NCBI GenBank assembly: GCA_947498505.1
Contig: CANMKG010000001.1
Span: forward strand, 930,001 to 994,000
Direction: 5' to 3'
Length of the DNA: 64,000 nucleotides
Source: an uncultured Maribacter sp.
GTDB lineage: Bacteria; Bacteroidota; Bacteroidia; Flavobacteriales; Flavobacteriaceae
Part shown: positions 6,964 to 15,448 of the stretch, in pieces
How the letters are laid out: each line of letters starts with the position of its first letter
Numbering within the stretch: position 1 is the first letter of the stretch
Made by a program: the position numbers and the translations under genes
The notes under the pieces: generated by a model
Seen by the model: the letters and a program-made list of their open reading frames with translations, nothing else
What the model was told of the DNA's origin: nothing
Database searches by the model: none

Positions 6964-9495
6964 ATGCGGCATTTTGTGGTTTTGTGTTTTACAGCCATTT
7001 TATTTTCTAATCCAACATTTTCTCAATCTTCTAAAAACAACTCATCAACCGATATTTATCATAGCCTTCAAAAGCTTAATTTTTTGGGCACTGCGTTATA
7101 CATTGCAGCTCATCCAGACGATGAAAACACGCGGTTAATTTCCTACCTATCAAATGAGGTTAAGGCGCGTACCGCATATTTATCTCTAACAAGAGGAGAT
7201 GGAGGACAAAACCTTATTGGTACTGAAATTAGAGAACTGCTTGGTGTTTTAAGAACCCAAGAACTTTTAGCTGCCAGAAAAGTTGATGGTGGCGAACAAT
7301 TTTTTAGTAGAGCTAACGATTTTGGGTATTCCAAACATCCAGATGAAACTTTAAAAATATGGAACGAAAATGATATTCTTGCAGACGTTGTGCGTACCAT
7401 TCGTACATTTAAACCGGATGTAATTATAAATCGATTTGACCATCGTTCACCCGGAACAACACATGGACATCATACGTCATCTGCAATGCTAAGTGTTGAA
7501 GCTTTTGATCTTGTAAACAAAACAGATGCATACCCAGAGCAATTAAATTATACCGAAACATGGCAACCCAAACGTTTATTTTTTAATACCTCTTGGTGGT
7601 TTTATGGCAGTAGAGAAAAGTTTGAAAAAGCGGATAAAACTAACCTTTTAAATGTTGATATTGGAGTTTACTACCCTACACTTGGAGTTTCAAACAATGA
7701 AATTGCTTCTTTAGCAAGTAGTCAACATTTATGTCAAGGTTTTGGTAGGCTTTCTAGTAGAGGTTCCAATCAAGAATATGTAGAATTAATAAAAGGTGAC
7801 CTTCCACAAAGTAAAAATGATTTATTTGAAGGAATAAACACAACTTGGTCGAGAGTTAAAGGCGGAAAAGCTATTGGAGATATTTTATATAAAGTTGAAA
7901 ACAATTTTAACTTTAAGAATCCATCACAGCACCTTCCTGAACTACTAAAGGCTAGAAAACTAATAGCTTCATTAAAAAACAACCATTGGAAAACACTTAA
8001 ATCTGAGGCATTAGATAATATTATTGTAGCCATAACTGGTCTTTATCTTGAAGCTTCAACAGTTAAAGCTTCCGCAACTCCTGGGGAAACGGTTAATGTG
8101 AAAATTGAGGCTATAAATAGAAGCAATGCGGACGTTCATTTAAAATCTATTGAAATCACCAATAATAATCTTGTTTCAAAAAACATTCAACTTGGTAAAA
8201 ATCAAAAAATTGATTTTGAAACACCTTTACAAATAGCCACAGATGCAAACTACACTAACGCTTACTGGTTGAAAGAAAAGGGAAGCTTAGGAATGTATAA
8301 AGTTAAAAATGAAATGCTAATTGGGAAACCTGAAACTCCAAGGGCATTTCATGCAAGTTTTAATTTACGAATTAACAATGAAGAAATTACCATTACCAAA
8401 CCTGTTGTGCACAAATACGCCAAACCAGATAAAGGTGAATTGTATCAACCGTTTGAAATTATACCTGAAGCCACGGCAAGTTTTAAAGACAAAGTCTTAA
8501 TATTTGCTGATGACAATGCTAAGCAAATACCGGTTACCATTAAAGCGCACAAAGATAATATTGAAGGGCAAGTTCAACTATGCTTTTCAAAAGAGTGGAA
8601 AGTTGATGCGGAAACACAGTCTTTCAAAATTGAAAAGTCAGGAGATACTCAGGTAATAATATTTACTTTAACTCCACCCGAAGAGGAAAGTAAAAGTATA
8701 ATATCTCCACTTATTAAAATTAATGGAAAAGAGTACTCTAAAGAACTTGTTACAATTGCATACGATCATATTCCAACACAGACCGTATTACTACCTTCCG
8801 AAGCCAAAGTTGTACGTCTAAACATTGATAGAATAGGTGACAATATTGGTTATATAATGGGTGCGGGTGATAAAGTTCCCAATAGCTTAGAACAAATAGG
8901 ATATTCAGTTCATACTATTGACCCCAATACAATTGATAAAGAGTCTCTTAAAAAATACGACGCCGTTGTTTTAGGTATACGTGCCTACAATGTTGTATCG
9001 GAACTTAAATATAAGCAACGTTTTCTACTAGATTATGTGAAGGAAGGTGGCAACTTAATCGTACAGTATAATACTGCGGGTAGGTGGAATAAACAATTTG
9101 AAAATATTGCGCCCTACCCTTTAAAAGTATCTCGAGATAGAGTAACGGATGAACATGCAAAAGTCAAAATTTTGGCTAAAGAACATGCAATCGTAAACTT
9201 TCCAAATCCAATTAACGAAGAAGATTTCAACGGATGGGTTCAAGAAAGAGGTTTGTACTTCCCAAATGAATGGAGTGATGAATTTACGCCTATTTTAGAA
9301 ATGAAAGACCAAGGTGAGTCTGCGAAAAAAGGAAGCTTACTGGTCGCTCCATACGGCAAAGGAAATTATATATACACAGGTTTAAGCTTTTTTAGAGAGC
9401 TTCCTGCTGGTGTTCCTGGAGCGTATAAATTATTTTCCAACATGCTTTCTACTGGAAAAAGTGAAATAAAAGCGGAAAACAAAATTAAGGGATGA
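6964..9495 (+). CDS. Secreted PIG-L family deacetylase with long C-terminal region
   Basis: An 843-residue protein with signal peptide (VVLCFTAILFSNPTFSQ). The PIG-L/LmbE deacetylase domain occupies about residues 35-300. AAHPDDENTR carries the zinc ligands of the family (HPDD), RGDGGQN follows, and HGHH near residue 167 supplies the later His ligand. Family members remove acetyl groups from N-acetylglucosamine-type sugars. The remaining 500 residues are beta-rich, probably Ig-like, ending in a GATase-like region (YDAVVLGIRAYN, GGNLIVQYN, GKGNYIYTGLSFFRELPAG). The gene overlaps the next small gene as ATGA, and a sodium:solute symporter follows, suggesting that a deacetylated sugar is imported. 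Substrate unknown. Confidence 0.85.
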   Translation: MRHFVVLCFTAILFSNPTFSQSSKNNSSTDIYHSLQKLNFLGTALYIAAHPDDENTRLISYLSNEVKARTAYLSLTRGDGGQNLIGTEIRELLGVLRTQELLAARKVDGGEQFFSRANDFGYSKHPDETLKIWNENDILADVVRTIRTFKPDVIINRFDHRSPGTTHGHHTSSAMLSVEAFDLVNKTDAYPEQLNYTETWQPKRLFFNTSWWFYGSREKFEKADKTNLLNVDIGVYYPTLGVSNNEIASLASSQHLCQGFGRLSSRGSNQEYVELIKGDLPQSKNDLFEGINTTWSRVKGGKAIGDILYKVENNFNFKNPSQHLPELLKARKLIASLKNNHWKTLKSEALDNIIVAITGLYLEASTVKASATPGETVNVKIEAINRSNADVHLKSIEITNNNLVSKNIQLGKNQKIDFETPLQIATDANYTNAYWLKEKGSLGMYKVKNEMLIGKPETPRAFHASFNLRINNEEITITKPVVHKYAKPDKGELYQPFEIIPEATASFKDKVLIFADDNAKQIPVTIKAHKDNIEGQVQLCFSKEWKVDAETQSFKIEKSGDTQVIIFTLTPPEEESKSIISPLIKINGKEYSKELVTIAYDHIPTQTVLLPSEAKVVRLNIDRIGDNIGYIMGAGDKVPNSLEQIGYSVHTIDPNTIDKESLKKYDAVVLGIRAYNVVSELKYKQRFLLDYVKEGGNLIVQYNTAGRWNKQFENIAPYPLKVSRDRVTDEHAKVKILAKEHAIVNFPNPINEEDFNGWVQERGLYFPNEWSDEFTPILEMKDQGESAKKGSLLVAPYGKGNYIYTGLSFFRELPAGVPGAYKLFSNMLSTGKSEIKAENKIKG

Positions 9496-9602
9496 AAAAC
9501 ACTAAGGAACCTTTCATTTGGAAAAGAGAATACACACTGGTAGTTCTTTTTAACATAGCATACGTTTTGTTTTTTTATTTTCTAATGACCTCATTTATCT
9601 AA
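9492..9602 (+). CDS. 36-residue single-span membrane protein, possible symporter partner
   Basis: A short frame (ATG 9492, TAA 9600-9602) that overlaps the PIG-L stop as ATGA and ends one base before the symporter ATG, so the three genes read as a coupled unit. The peptide has a polar N-terminus (MKNTKEPFIWKREY) and one hydrophobic span (LVVLFNIAYVLFFYFLMTSF). A Trp plus basic residues before a single helix recalls the first half of small subunits that accompany some sodium:solute symporters (DUF4212 and DUF485 types), but it is too short for either. Function is inferred from position. Its exact fit between two genes argues against a chance frame. Confidence 0.6.
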   Translation: MKNTKEPFIWKREYTLVVLFNIAYVLFFYFLMTSFI

Positions 9603-9603
9603 A

Positions 9604-11337
9604 ATGAAAGTAATTGATTGGCTAATACTTGCTGGCACCCTTTTTTCTATAGTTGCATATGGTGTATGGAAAACAAAAGGAAGTAAAAATGTTAACGATT
9701 ATGTAAAGGGCGGTAACGAAACCAAATGGTGGACAATTGGTTTGTCAGTAATGGCAACTCAAGCTAGTGCTATAACCTTTTTATCCACCCCTGGACAGGC
9801 TTTTCATGATGGAATGGGGTTTGTGCAATTTTATTTTGGACTACCACTTGCCATGATTATTATTTGCCTTGTTTTTGTTCCCTTATATCATAGAATGAAG
9901 GTATACACGGCGTACGAATTTTTAGAAAGTCGTTTTGACCTTAAAACAAGAACATTAGCTGCTATTCTGTTTTTAATACAAAGAGGGTTAGCAGCGGGAA
10001 TCACAATTTTTGCGCCCTCAATTATTCTTTCTGCTGTATTGGGTTGGGATTTACGCACCTTAAATATATTAATAGGAACCCTTGTTATTATTTATACTGT
10101 TACGGGCGGTACAAAAGCTGTTAATGTTACTCAAAAGCAGCAAATGTTCATTATAATGACAGGAATGTTTATTGCGTTCTTTTTCATAATAGGTTATTTA
10201 CCTGCTGATGTTAATCTTACTAAAGCCCTTAAAATTGCTGGTGCAAGTGATAAGCTTAATATTCTAGATTTTAGTTTTGACACAAAAAGTAGATACACAT
10301 TTTGGAGTGGTATTACAGGAGGTCTTTTCTTAGCTCTTGCATATTTTGGCACGGACCAAAGTCAAGTACAACGTTATTTATCTGGAAAATCTATTAGAGA
10401 AAGTCAACTAGGGCTAGTTTTTAATGGTATTTTAAAAATACCTATGCAATTTTTTATTCTGCTGGTTGGTGTAATGGTTTTTGTCTTTTATCAATATAAC
10501 CCTTCCCCTTTGAATTTTAACCCTTCGGCCACTGAAGCCGTTTTAAATTCATCTTATGGTGATGATTACAGACTTCTGCAACAAGAACAAATTGAATTAG
10601 AAAACGAAAAAAGAATATCGCAAAACAAATTTTCTACCGCTTTAGAATTAAAGGAATTTAATGCTGTAAAGGAAGCTAAGGAACAAATTATTCATATTAA
10701 TAAAAAAGATAGTACAAATAGAGTTCTGGCAAAAGCTTTAATTAAACAAGCTAATAGTGATATTGAAACAAATGACAAGGATTATATTTTTATTCATTTT
10801 ATATTAAACAACCTACCAAATGGCTTAATAGGTCTATTGCTTGCAGTGATACTATCTGCAGCTATGTCTTCTACCGCATCCGAATTAAATGCACTAGGAA
10901 CTATAACAGCCCTTGACCTTTTTAAAAGAAATACAAAAACTGTTCATACTGAAAAATACTTTGTACTTGCTTCCAAAGGGTTTACACTACTTTGGGGTAT
11001 AATTGCTATAGTAATTGCATGCATTGCCAATTTATTTGATAACCTCATTCAATTGGTAAATATTATAGGTAGTATTTTTTATGGCAATGTTTTAGGTATT
11101 TTTCTTTTAGCCTTCTTTTTTAAGTTTGTTAGAGGAAATGCAGTTTTCTTTTCTGCCCTTTTAACACAACTTATTATATGTATTGTCTACTACCAATACA
11201 TTCACATATACCCGTCTGGTCAGGAAAAACTAGGGTATTTATGGCTAAATTTCATCGGTGCAGCACTAGTCATATTTATCGCAGTAATTTTTGAAGTAAT
11301 GGACCGTGTTCTTAAAAACAAGCCGTTAGAAGGTTAG
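9604..11337 (+). CDS. Sodium:solute symporter (SSS family)
   Basis: A 577-residue inner-membrane sodium-coupled transporter with about 13 helices. SSS features include the N-terminal ETKWWTIGLSVMATQASAITFLSTPGQAF (quoted in part: WTIGLSVMATQASAITF), GTDQSQVQRYLSGKS near residue 250, and AAMSSTASELNALGT near residue 420, which corresponds to the sodium-site helix. Between helices near residues 310-390 is a charged, helix-forming loop rich in Glu and Lys that is longer than in well-known members. It is the third gene of the PIG-L operon. The substrate is not evident; a sugar, perhaps an amino sugar, is the context guess. Confidence 0.88.
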   Translation: MKVIDWLILAGTLFSIVAYGVWKTKGSKNVNDYVKGGNETKWWTIGLSVMATQASAITFLSTPGQAFHDGMGFVQFYFGLPLAMIIICLVFVPLYHRMKVYTAYEFLESRFDLKTRTLAAILFLIQRGLAAGITIFAPSIILSAVLGWDLRTLNILIGTLVIIYTVTGGTKAVNVTQKQQMFIIMTGMFIAFFFIIGYLPADVNLTKALKIAGASDKLNILDFSFDTKSRYTFWSGITGGLFLALAYFGTDQSQVQRYLSGKSIRESQLGLVFNGILKIPMQFFILLVGVMVFVFYQYNPSPLNFNPSATEAVLNSSYGDDYRLLQQEQIELENEKRISQNKFSTALELKEFNAVKEAKEQIIHINKKDSTNRVLAKALIKQANSDIETNDKDYIFIHFILNNLPNGLIGLLLAVILSAAMSSTASELNALGTITALDLFKRNTKTVHTEKYFVLASKGFTLLWGIIAIVIACIANLFDNLIQLVNIIGSIFYGNVLGIFLLAFFFKFVRGNAVFFSALLTQLIICIVYYQYIHIYPSGQEKLGYLWLNFIGAALVIFIAVIFEVMDRVLKNKPLEG

Positions 11338-11374
11338 GCTATGAATTAGATGTTATTCTGTTTTTCTCGGATAT

Positions 11375-11389
11375 ACGTAATATTTACGT
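11375..11389. promoter_or_regulatory. Perfect palindrome, likely operator of the Nudix-like regulator
   Basis: ACGTAA-TAT-TTACGT is a perfect 6-3-6 inverted repeat, 41 bases before the regulator ATG at 11431. Its position suggests autoregulation by the downstream Nudix-HTH protein. The binding partner is inferred. Confidence 0.5.
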
Positions 11390-11430
11390 TATTTTGTTAT
11401 GGAATTAAATGCCGATGAAAATATAACTTG

Positions 11431-12135
11431 ATGAAATTAACAGATACTGCACATATGTACAATGTGCAACAAAAAATTTTAGTCGCTGTAGATTGCATAA
11501 TTTTTGGTTTTGACACGCAAAACTTAAAACTTCTATTGTTTAAACGAAAAGTAGACCCTTTTAAAGGAGATTGGTCGCTAATTGGTGCCTTTGTTAAGGG
11601 TAATTTATCAATCAATGATGCTGCAAAACAAATACTGTTTGAAACAACGGGACTTAAAGATATTTACTTAGATGAATTAAAAACGTACAGTGACTATAAT
11701 CGAGACCCAGGAGACAGAGTAATTTCTATTGCCCATTACAGTCTAATAAGTATTAATGATTTTGATATTGAAAAAGTTGAAGAGTTTGATGCCAAATGGT
11801 TTAATTTAGACGAAATCCCCGACTTAGTGTTAGACCATAACCAAATGGTAAAAGATGCCGTAAATCGGCTACGTAAAAAGGTAAAACACCAACCCATTGG
11901 GTTTAATTTACTTCCAGAATATTTTACTTTACCAAAGTTGCAACGATTATATGAAAGCATTTATCAGCGGGAATTAGATTCTCGAAATTTTAGAAAAAAA
12001 ATACTATCACAGAACATTTTAATTAAAACAGATAAAAAAGATAAATCAGAATCTAAAAAAGGCGCTTTCTTGTACTGTTTTGATAAAGACAAGTTTGATA
12101 TACTTAAGACAAAAGGCTACAACTTTGACATATAA
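11431..12135 (+). CDS. Nudix-like domain transcriptional regulator (NrtR/AraR type)
   Basis: A 234-residue cytosolic protein with an N-terminal Nudix fold (about residues 10-140) and a C-terminal winged helix (from HQPIGFNLLPEYFTLPKLQ onward), the architecture of NrtR-type regulators. In the Nudix box the catalytic REXXEE is replaced by QILFET, so hydrolysis is unlikely and the domain probably senses a ligand. In Bacteroides, a related AraR controls arabinose genes. Here galK and galT follow on the same strand 123 bases later, so a sugar or sugar phosphate of galactose metabolism is the best guess. The frame also opens at TTG 11428, but ATG 11431 is preferred. A perfect palindrome lies just upstream. 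Confidence 0.8.
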   Translation: MKLTDTAHMYNVQQKILVAVDCIIFGFDTQNLKLLLFKRKVDPFKGDWSLIGAFVKGNLSINDAAKQILFETTGLKDIYLDELKTYSDYNRDPGDRVISIAHYSLISINDFDIEKVEEFDAKWFNLDEIPDLVLDHNQMVKDAVNRLRKKVKHQPIGFNLLPEYFTLPKLQRLYESIYQRELDSRNFRKKILSQNILIKTDKKDKSESKKGAFLYCFDKDKFDILKTKGYNFDI

Positions 12136-12258
12136 CGCACAAGATGTAAGCAACTTAAGTTTAAAAAACAAAACAGAAGCAATAATTTTATTTATTAAAT
12201 GTAAAAAATACGTTTAATATTAAAAAATCCGTAACTTGCAAGTCTAATTTTAAGGATC

Positions 12259-13419
12259 ATGATAAAAGATAAAGTAGTTACTTATTTTAAAGAAAACTAT
12301 AGCCAAAACCCATTAATTATTAAGGCTCCTGGTAGAGTTAATATTATTGGAGAACATACTGATTATAATTTAGGGTTTGTACTTCCCGCATCAATAGAAA
12401 AAGCGATTTACTTTGCTGCCCAAACCAACAATACTGATACTATTAATATTGAAGCCTTTTTAACTTTTAAAGAAAAAGTGAGCTTTGATTTAAAGGGTCA
12501 AAATGAAGATTTTTCCGCATTTTGGGGAAAATACTTTAAGGCTATTATTCAAATATTAAATGAAAAAAATTATACTTTAAAAGGTATTGATTGCGTTTTT
12601 GGCGGAGATATCCCAATTGGTTCTGGACTTTCTTCCTCTGCCGCACTTTGTTGTGGATTCACATATGCAGTTTCTAACCTACTTGGTTTAGATATTTCTA
12701 GAACGGAAATTGCTTTAATTGCCCAGGCAGCTGAACATAAAATTGGTCTTAATTGCGGATTAATGGACCAATATGCTGTTCTTTTTGGTAAAAAAGGCAA
12801 TGCCCTTTTTCTAGATTGTAAAGATTTACAGCACAAATATGTCCCTATAAATTTAGATGGTTACAGCTGGTTATTAATCAACTCAAATGTCAAGCATGAA
12901 CTAGCGGTTGGAAACGAATACAACGATCGTAGAAACTCATGTGAAGCTATTGTTAATAAAATAAAAGAATCTAACGATACTGTTGCTTCGCTTAGAGATG
13001 TTTCTAAAGAAGCTCTTGAAAAAGTTAAAGATTTTGTAGACCCTGTTGACTACAAACGTTCTATATATATAATTATGGAGAATAAAAGAGTAGAAAGAAT
13101 GATTACCGCACTTGGTGATGGCAACGCTTCTGAAGTTGGTAAAATTCTTTTAGAAGGACACCGCTCCATGTCTCAAGATTTTGAGATTAGCACTTCTGAA
13201 ATTGATTATTTAGTAAATGTTAGTCAAGAACAAGATGGTGTTTTAGGTTCTAGAATGATGGGCGGAGGCTTTGGTGGATGTACCATAAATTTAATTAAAA
13301 CGGAACATCTAGAAAGTGCTCAATCAGCTATTGAAACTGCCTATAAAAAAGAAACTGGAATTGAAGCCGAATGCTTTCACTTAGAAATTGATGATAGCGT
13401 AAAAATTTTAAATGCTTAA
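12259..13419 (+). CDS. galK: Galactokinase
   Basis: Phosphorylates alpha-D-galactose at C1 with ATP, the first step of the Leloir pathway. The 386-residue protein has all GHMP-kinase landmarks: the galactokinase signature GRVNIIGEHTDYN near residues 26-38, the ATP loop PIGSGLSSSAA near residues 117-127, and MGGGFGGCTINL near residues 335-346. Length is normal. galT starts eight bases before the end of this gene, so the two are an operon. Upstream are a 12-base palindrome (TTTAATATTAAA) and a weak -7-like TAACTTG. No epimerase or mutarotase gene is in the window. Confidence 0.95.
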   Translation: MIKDKVVTYFKENYSQNPLIIKAPGRVNIIGEHTDYNLGFVLPASIEKAIYFAAQTNNTDTINIEAFLTFKEKVSFDLKGQNEDFSAFWGKYFKAIIQILNEKNYTLKGIDCVFGGDIPIGSGLSSSAALCCGFTYAVSNLLGLDISRTEIALIAQAAEHKIGLNCGLMDQYAVLFGKKGNALFLDCKDLQHKYVPINLDGYSWLLINSNVKHELAVGNEYNDRRNSCEAIVNKIKESNDTVASLRDVSKEALEKVKDFVDPVDYKRSIYIIMENKRVERMITALGDGNASEVGKILLEGHRSMSQDFEISTSEIDYLVNVSQEQDGVLGSRMMGGGFGGCTINLIKTEHLESAQSAIETAYKKETGIEAECFHLEIDDSVKILNA

Positions 13420-14440
13420 AGAACTTATGAACGATAATTTTAATGCTAATCCACATAAAAGGTATAACATTTTAACTGGAGAATGGGTTTTGGTTTCTCC
13501 ACATAGAACAAAACGACCTTGGCAAGGTAAAAAGGAAACTACTGCTAAAAAAGAAATGATAGCGCACGATCCCAGCTGTTACCTGTGTGCAATTAATACC
13601 CGAATTAATGGAGAGATAAATCCTGACTACAAAAACACATTTGTTTTTGCCAATGATTTTGGAGCTTTATTGCCAGATAGTGAAGATTTTAAAAGTGAAG
13701 ATGGTTTACTATTAGCGGAAGGAGAAACTGGTATTTGCAAAGTAATTTGTTTTTCACCAAATCACTCATTAACCCTTCCGGATATGGAAGTTTCGGCAAT
13801 AGAAAATGTAATTACTACTTGGCAGAATGAATATGCCGAATTAGGTGCTAAACCCGAAATTAACCATGTTCAGATTTTTGAAAACAAAGGTGCCACCATG
13901 GGATGCAGTAATCCGCACCCTCACGGACAAATTTGGGCTCAAAAGTCAATACCTAATGAAGTAGTGAAAAAAACAGAAAAACAAAAGGACTATTTTAATA
14001 AAAATGGAAAAAGTTTGCTAACTGACTATTTGGAGCAAGAATTAAAAGCTGATGAGCGAATTATATCCATGAATAATAGTTTTGTAAGTTTAGTTCCTTT
14101 TTGGGCAGTATGGCCATATGAGGTAATGATTATTCCAAGAGCGCATAGAACGCATATTGGAGAATTAACTGATACCGAGAAAAAAGATTATGCAGAACAA
14201 TTAAAAATTGTTACTCAAAAATATGACAAGTTGTTTGATACTTCTTTTCCATATTCTGCCGGTATACATCAAGCTCCAACAAATGGAGAACACCCAGAAT
14301 GGCATTTTCATATGAGCTTCTACCCTCCTCTACTTCGTTCGGCAACGGTTAAAAAATTCATGGTTGGTTATGAAATGTTTGGTATGCCGCAACGTGATAT
14401 TACTGCTGAAGTAGCAGCACAAAGTCTTAAAGCATTATAA
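13412..14440 (+). CDS. galT: Galactose-1-phosphate uridylyltransferase
   Basis: Swaps UMP between UDP-glucose and galactose-1-phosphate. The 342-residue protein contains the active-site motif NPHPHGQIWA (HPH, with the His that carries the uridylyl group) near residue 168, and CYLCAI near residue 52, which corresponds to the structural zinc Cys pair of class I enzymes. GEHPEWHFHMSFYPPL near residue 292 is the second conserved His region. The start overlaps galK by eight bases; an ATG at 13427 is also possible. A strong terminator follows, so galK-galT is a complete two-gene unit. Confidence 0.95.
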   Translation: MLKELMNDNFNANPHKRYNILTGEWVLVSPHRTKRPWQGKKETTAKKEMIAHDPSCYLCAINTRINGEINPDYKNTFVFANDFGALLPDSEDFKSEDGLLLAEGETGICKVICFSPNHSLTLPDMEVSAIENVITTWQNEYAELGAKPEINHVQIFENKGATMGCSNPHPHGQIWAQKSIPNEVVKKTEKQKDYFNKNGKSLLTDYLEQELKADERIISMNNSFVSLVPFWAVWPYEVMIIPRAHRTHIGELTDTEKKDYAEQLKIVTQKYDKLFDTSFPYSAGIHQAPTNGEHPEWHFHMSFYPPLLRSATVKKFMVGYEMFGMPQRDITAEVAAQSLKAL

Positions 14441-14454
14441 ATAATAATGAAAAT

Positions 14455-14487
14455 AAAAAAGCAGCAATATTAAATTGCTGCTTTTTT
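14455..14487. terminator. Bidirectional terminator after galT
   Basis: Inverted repeat AAAAAAGCAGCAAT / ATTGCTGCTTTTTT with a 5-base loop. Runs of A and T on the two sides let it work for galT (+) and for the convergent gene at 14511 (-). Confidence 0.88.
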
Positions 14488-14510
14488 TTACATTTCTAAG
14501 AAATAGAGGT

Positions 14511-15359
14511 TTACTCAACTTCTATTCCCCATTCTTTTAAAGAATCTTTATTCAATTTTATATAATCTGCATTACCTGCCTCTTTAGCCGCAGCTAGAGA
14601 TCTTTTTGCTGCAGCAATAGCATTTTTATTATCTCCTTGCTTTGCATAAATAAGAGATTGTTTTCTTGAAATCCAGAAAGCTTTATCATTCATAGATACT
14701 GCTTTATTAATCCATTCCTGTGCCTGTCTTAGCTCTTTACCTTCTTCAAGATAGTAAGCCGCAGCCGCATAATAATCGTTTGCAGTAAGCCCTTTCATTG
14801 CATTTTCAATACTTTTAGTTGCTTTAGCTACGGTTGGTACTTCAAACTTAATTCCAACATATGCTTTTTCCCACATAATACCTAAAGCAGCACCATTATT
14901 AGTTAAATCATCAATTGTGATTGTAAAAGTTTCAATAGAAACTGGCAAAGGATATACTTGTGTTGTGGTTTTAGCCGCTACTTTGCTCTCATCCCATTCT
15001 TTTGGAGTTCCCCAGTTTTGTGTATCTGCATAAAAAATAACTTCCCAAGAAGTTTCTCCAGGTTTAGCAAAAACTGCATAAGAACCCGCCTTAAGAATTT
15101 GGCCATCAACAACTACATCATCACTAAAAGAAACAATAGTATTTTTGTTAGCTCCTGTTCTCCATAACGTATTGTATGGCACTAAATCTCCAAAAATAGT
15201 TCTACCTTTCACTGAAGGTCTTGAATATTCTACGGTAACGTCGGTTAATCCAACTTTCTGCTCTAATTTAGAAAAAGGACTTGGCTGAGGTGTAGTAATT
15301 TGAGCTTGGGTTGAAAAAGCTGCCATAACTACAAATAATAAAAGTGATAATTTTTTCAT
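14511..15359 (-). CDS. Secreted DUF2911 domain protein
   Basis: A 282-residue protein with signal peptide MKKLSLLLFVVMAAFSTQAQ. DUF2911 covers about residues 28-185; its typical opening is visible as VTVEYSRPSVKGRTIFG. The C-terminal 90 residues are helical and TPR-like (YYLEEGKELRQAQEWINKAV, then YAKQGDNKNAIAAAKRSL). DUF2911 proteins are common in Bacteroidota and have no established reaction. An exact -7 box on this strand (TAGTTTTG, plus-strand bases 15384-15391) lies 24 bases upstream. The gene appears monocistronic. Confidence 0.82.
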   Translation of the reverse strand: MKKLSLLLFVVMAAFSTQAQITTPQPSPFSKLEQKVGLTDVTVEYSRPSVKGRTIFGDLVPYNTLWRTGANKNTIVSFSDDVVVDGQILKAGSYAVFAKPGETSWEVIFYADTQNWGTPKEWDESKVAAKTTTQVYPLPVSIETFTITIDDLTNNGAALGIMWEKAYVGIKFEVPTVAKATKSIENAMKGLTANDYYAAAAYYLEEGKELRQAQEWINKAVSMNDKAFWISRKQSLIYAKQGDNKNAIAAAKRSLAAAKEAGNADYIKLNKDSLKEWGIEVE

Positions 15360-15448
15360 TTCTTATAAGGTTATTAGTTTTCACAAAACTAGAGATAATC
15401 GGCCCTTACTTTTGTTAAGAAAGTCTTAAATAAAAGTGTGGAAAAAAT

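Noticed and set aside
7143-8033. Minus-strand frames inside the PIG-L gene and similar shadows inside other large genes
   Set aside because: They lie wholly within well-supported genes and have no protein-like features.
12212-12223. TTTAATATTAAA before galK as a second site for the Nudix regulator
   Set aside because: It is palindromic but A+T-only with an even centre, and does not match the ACGTAA-N3-TTACGT pattern well enough to claim the same protein.
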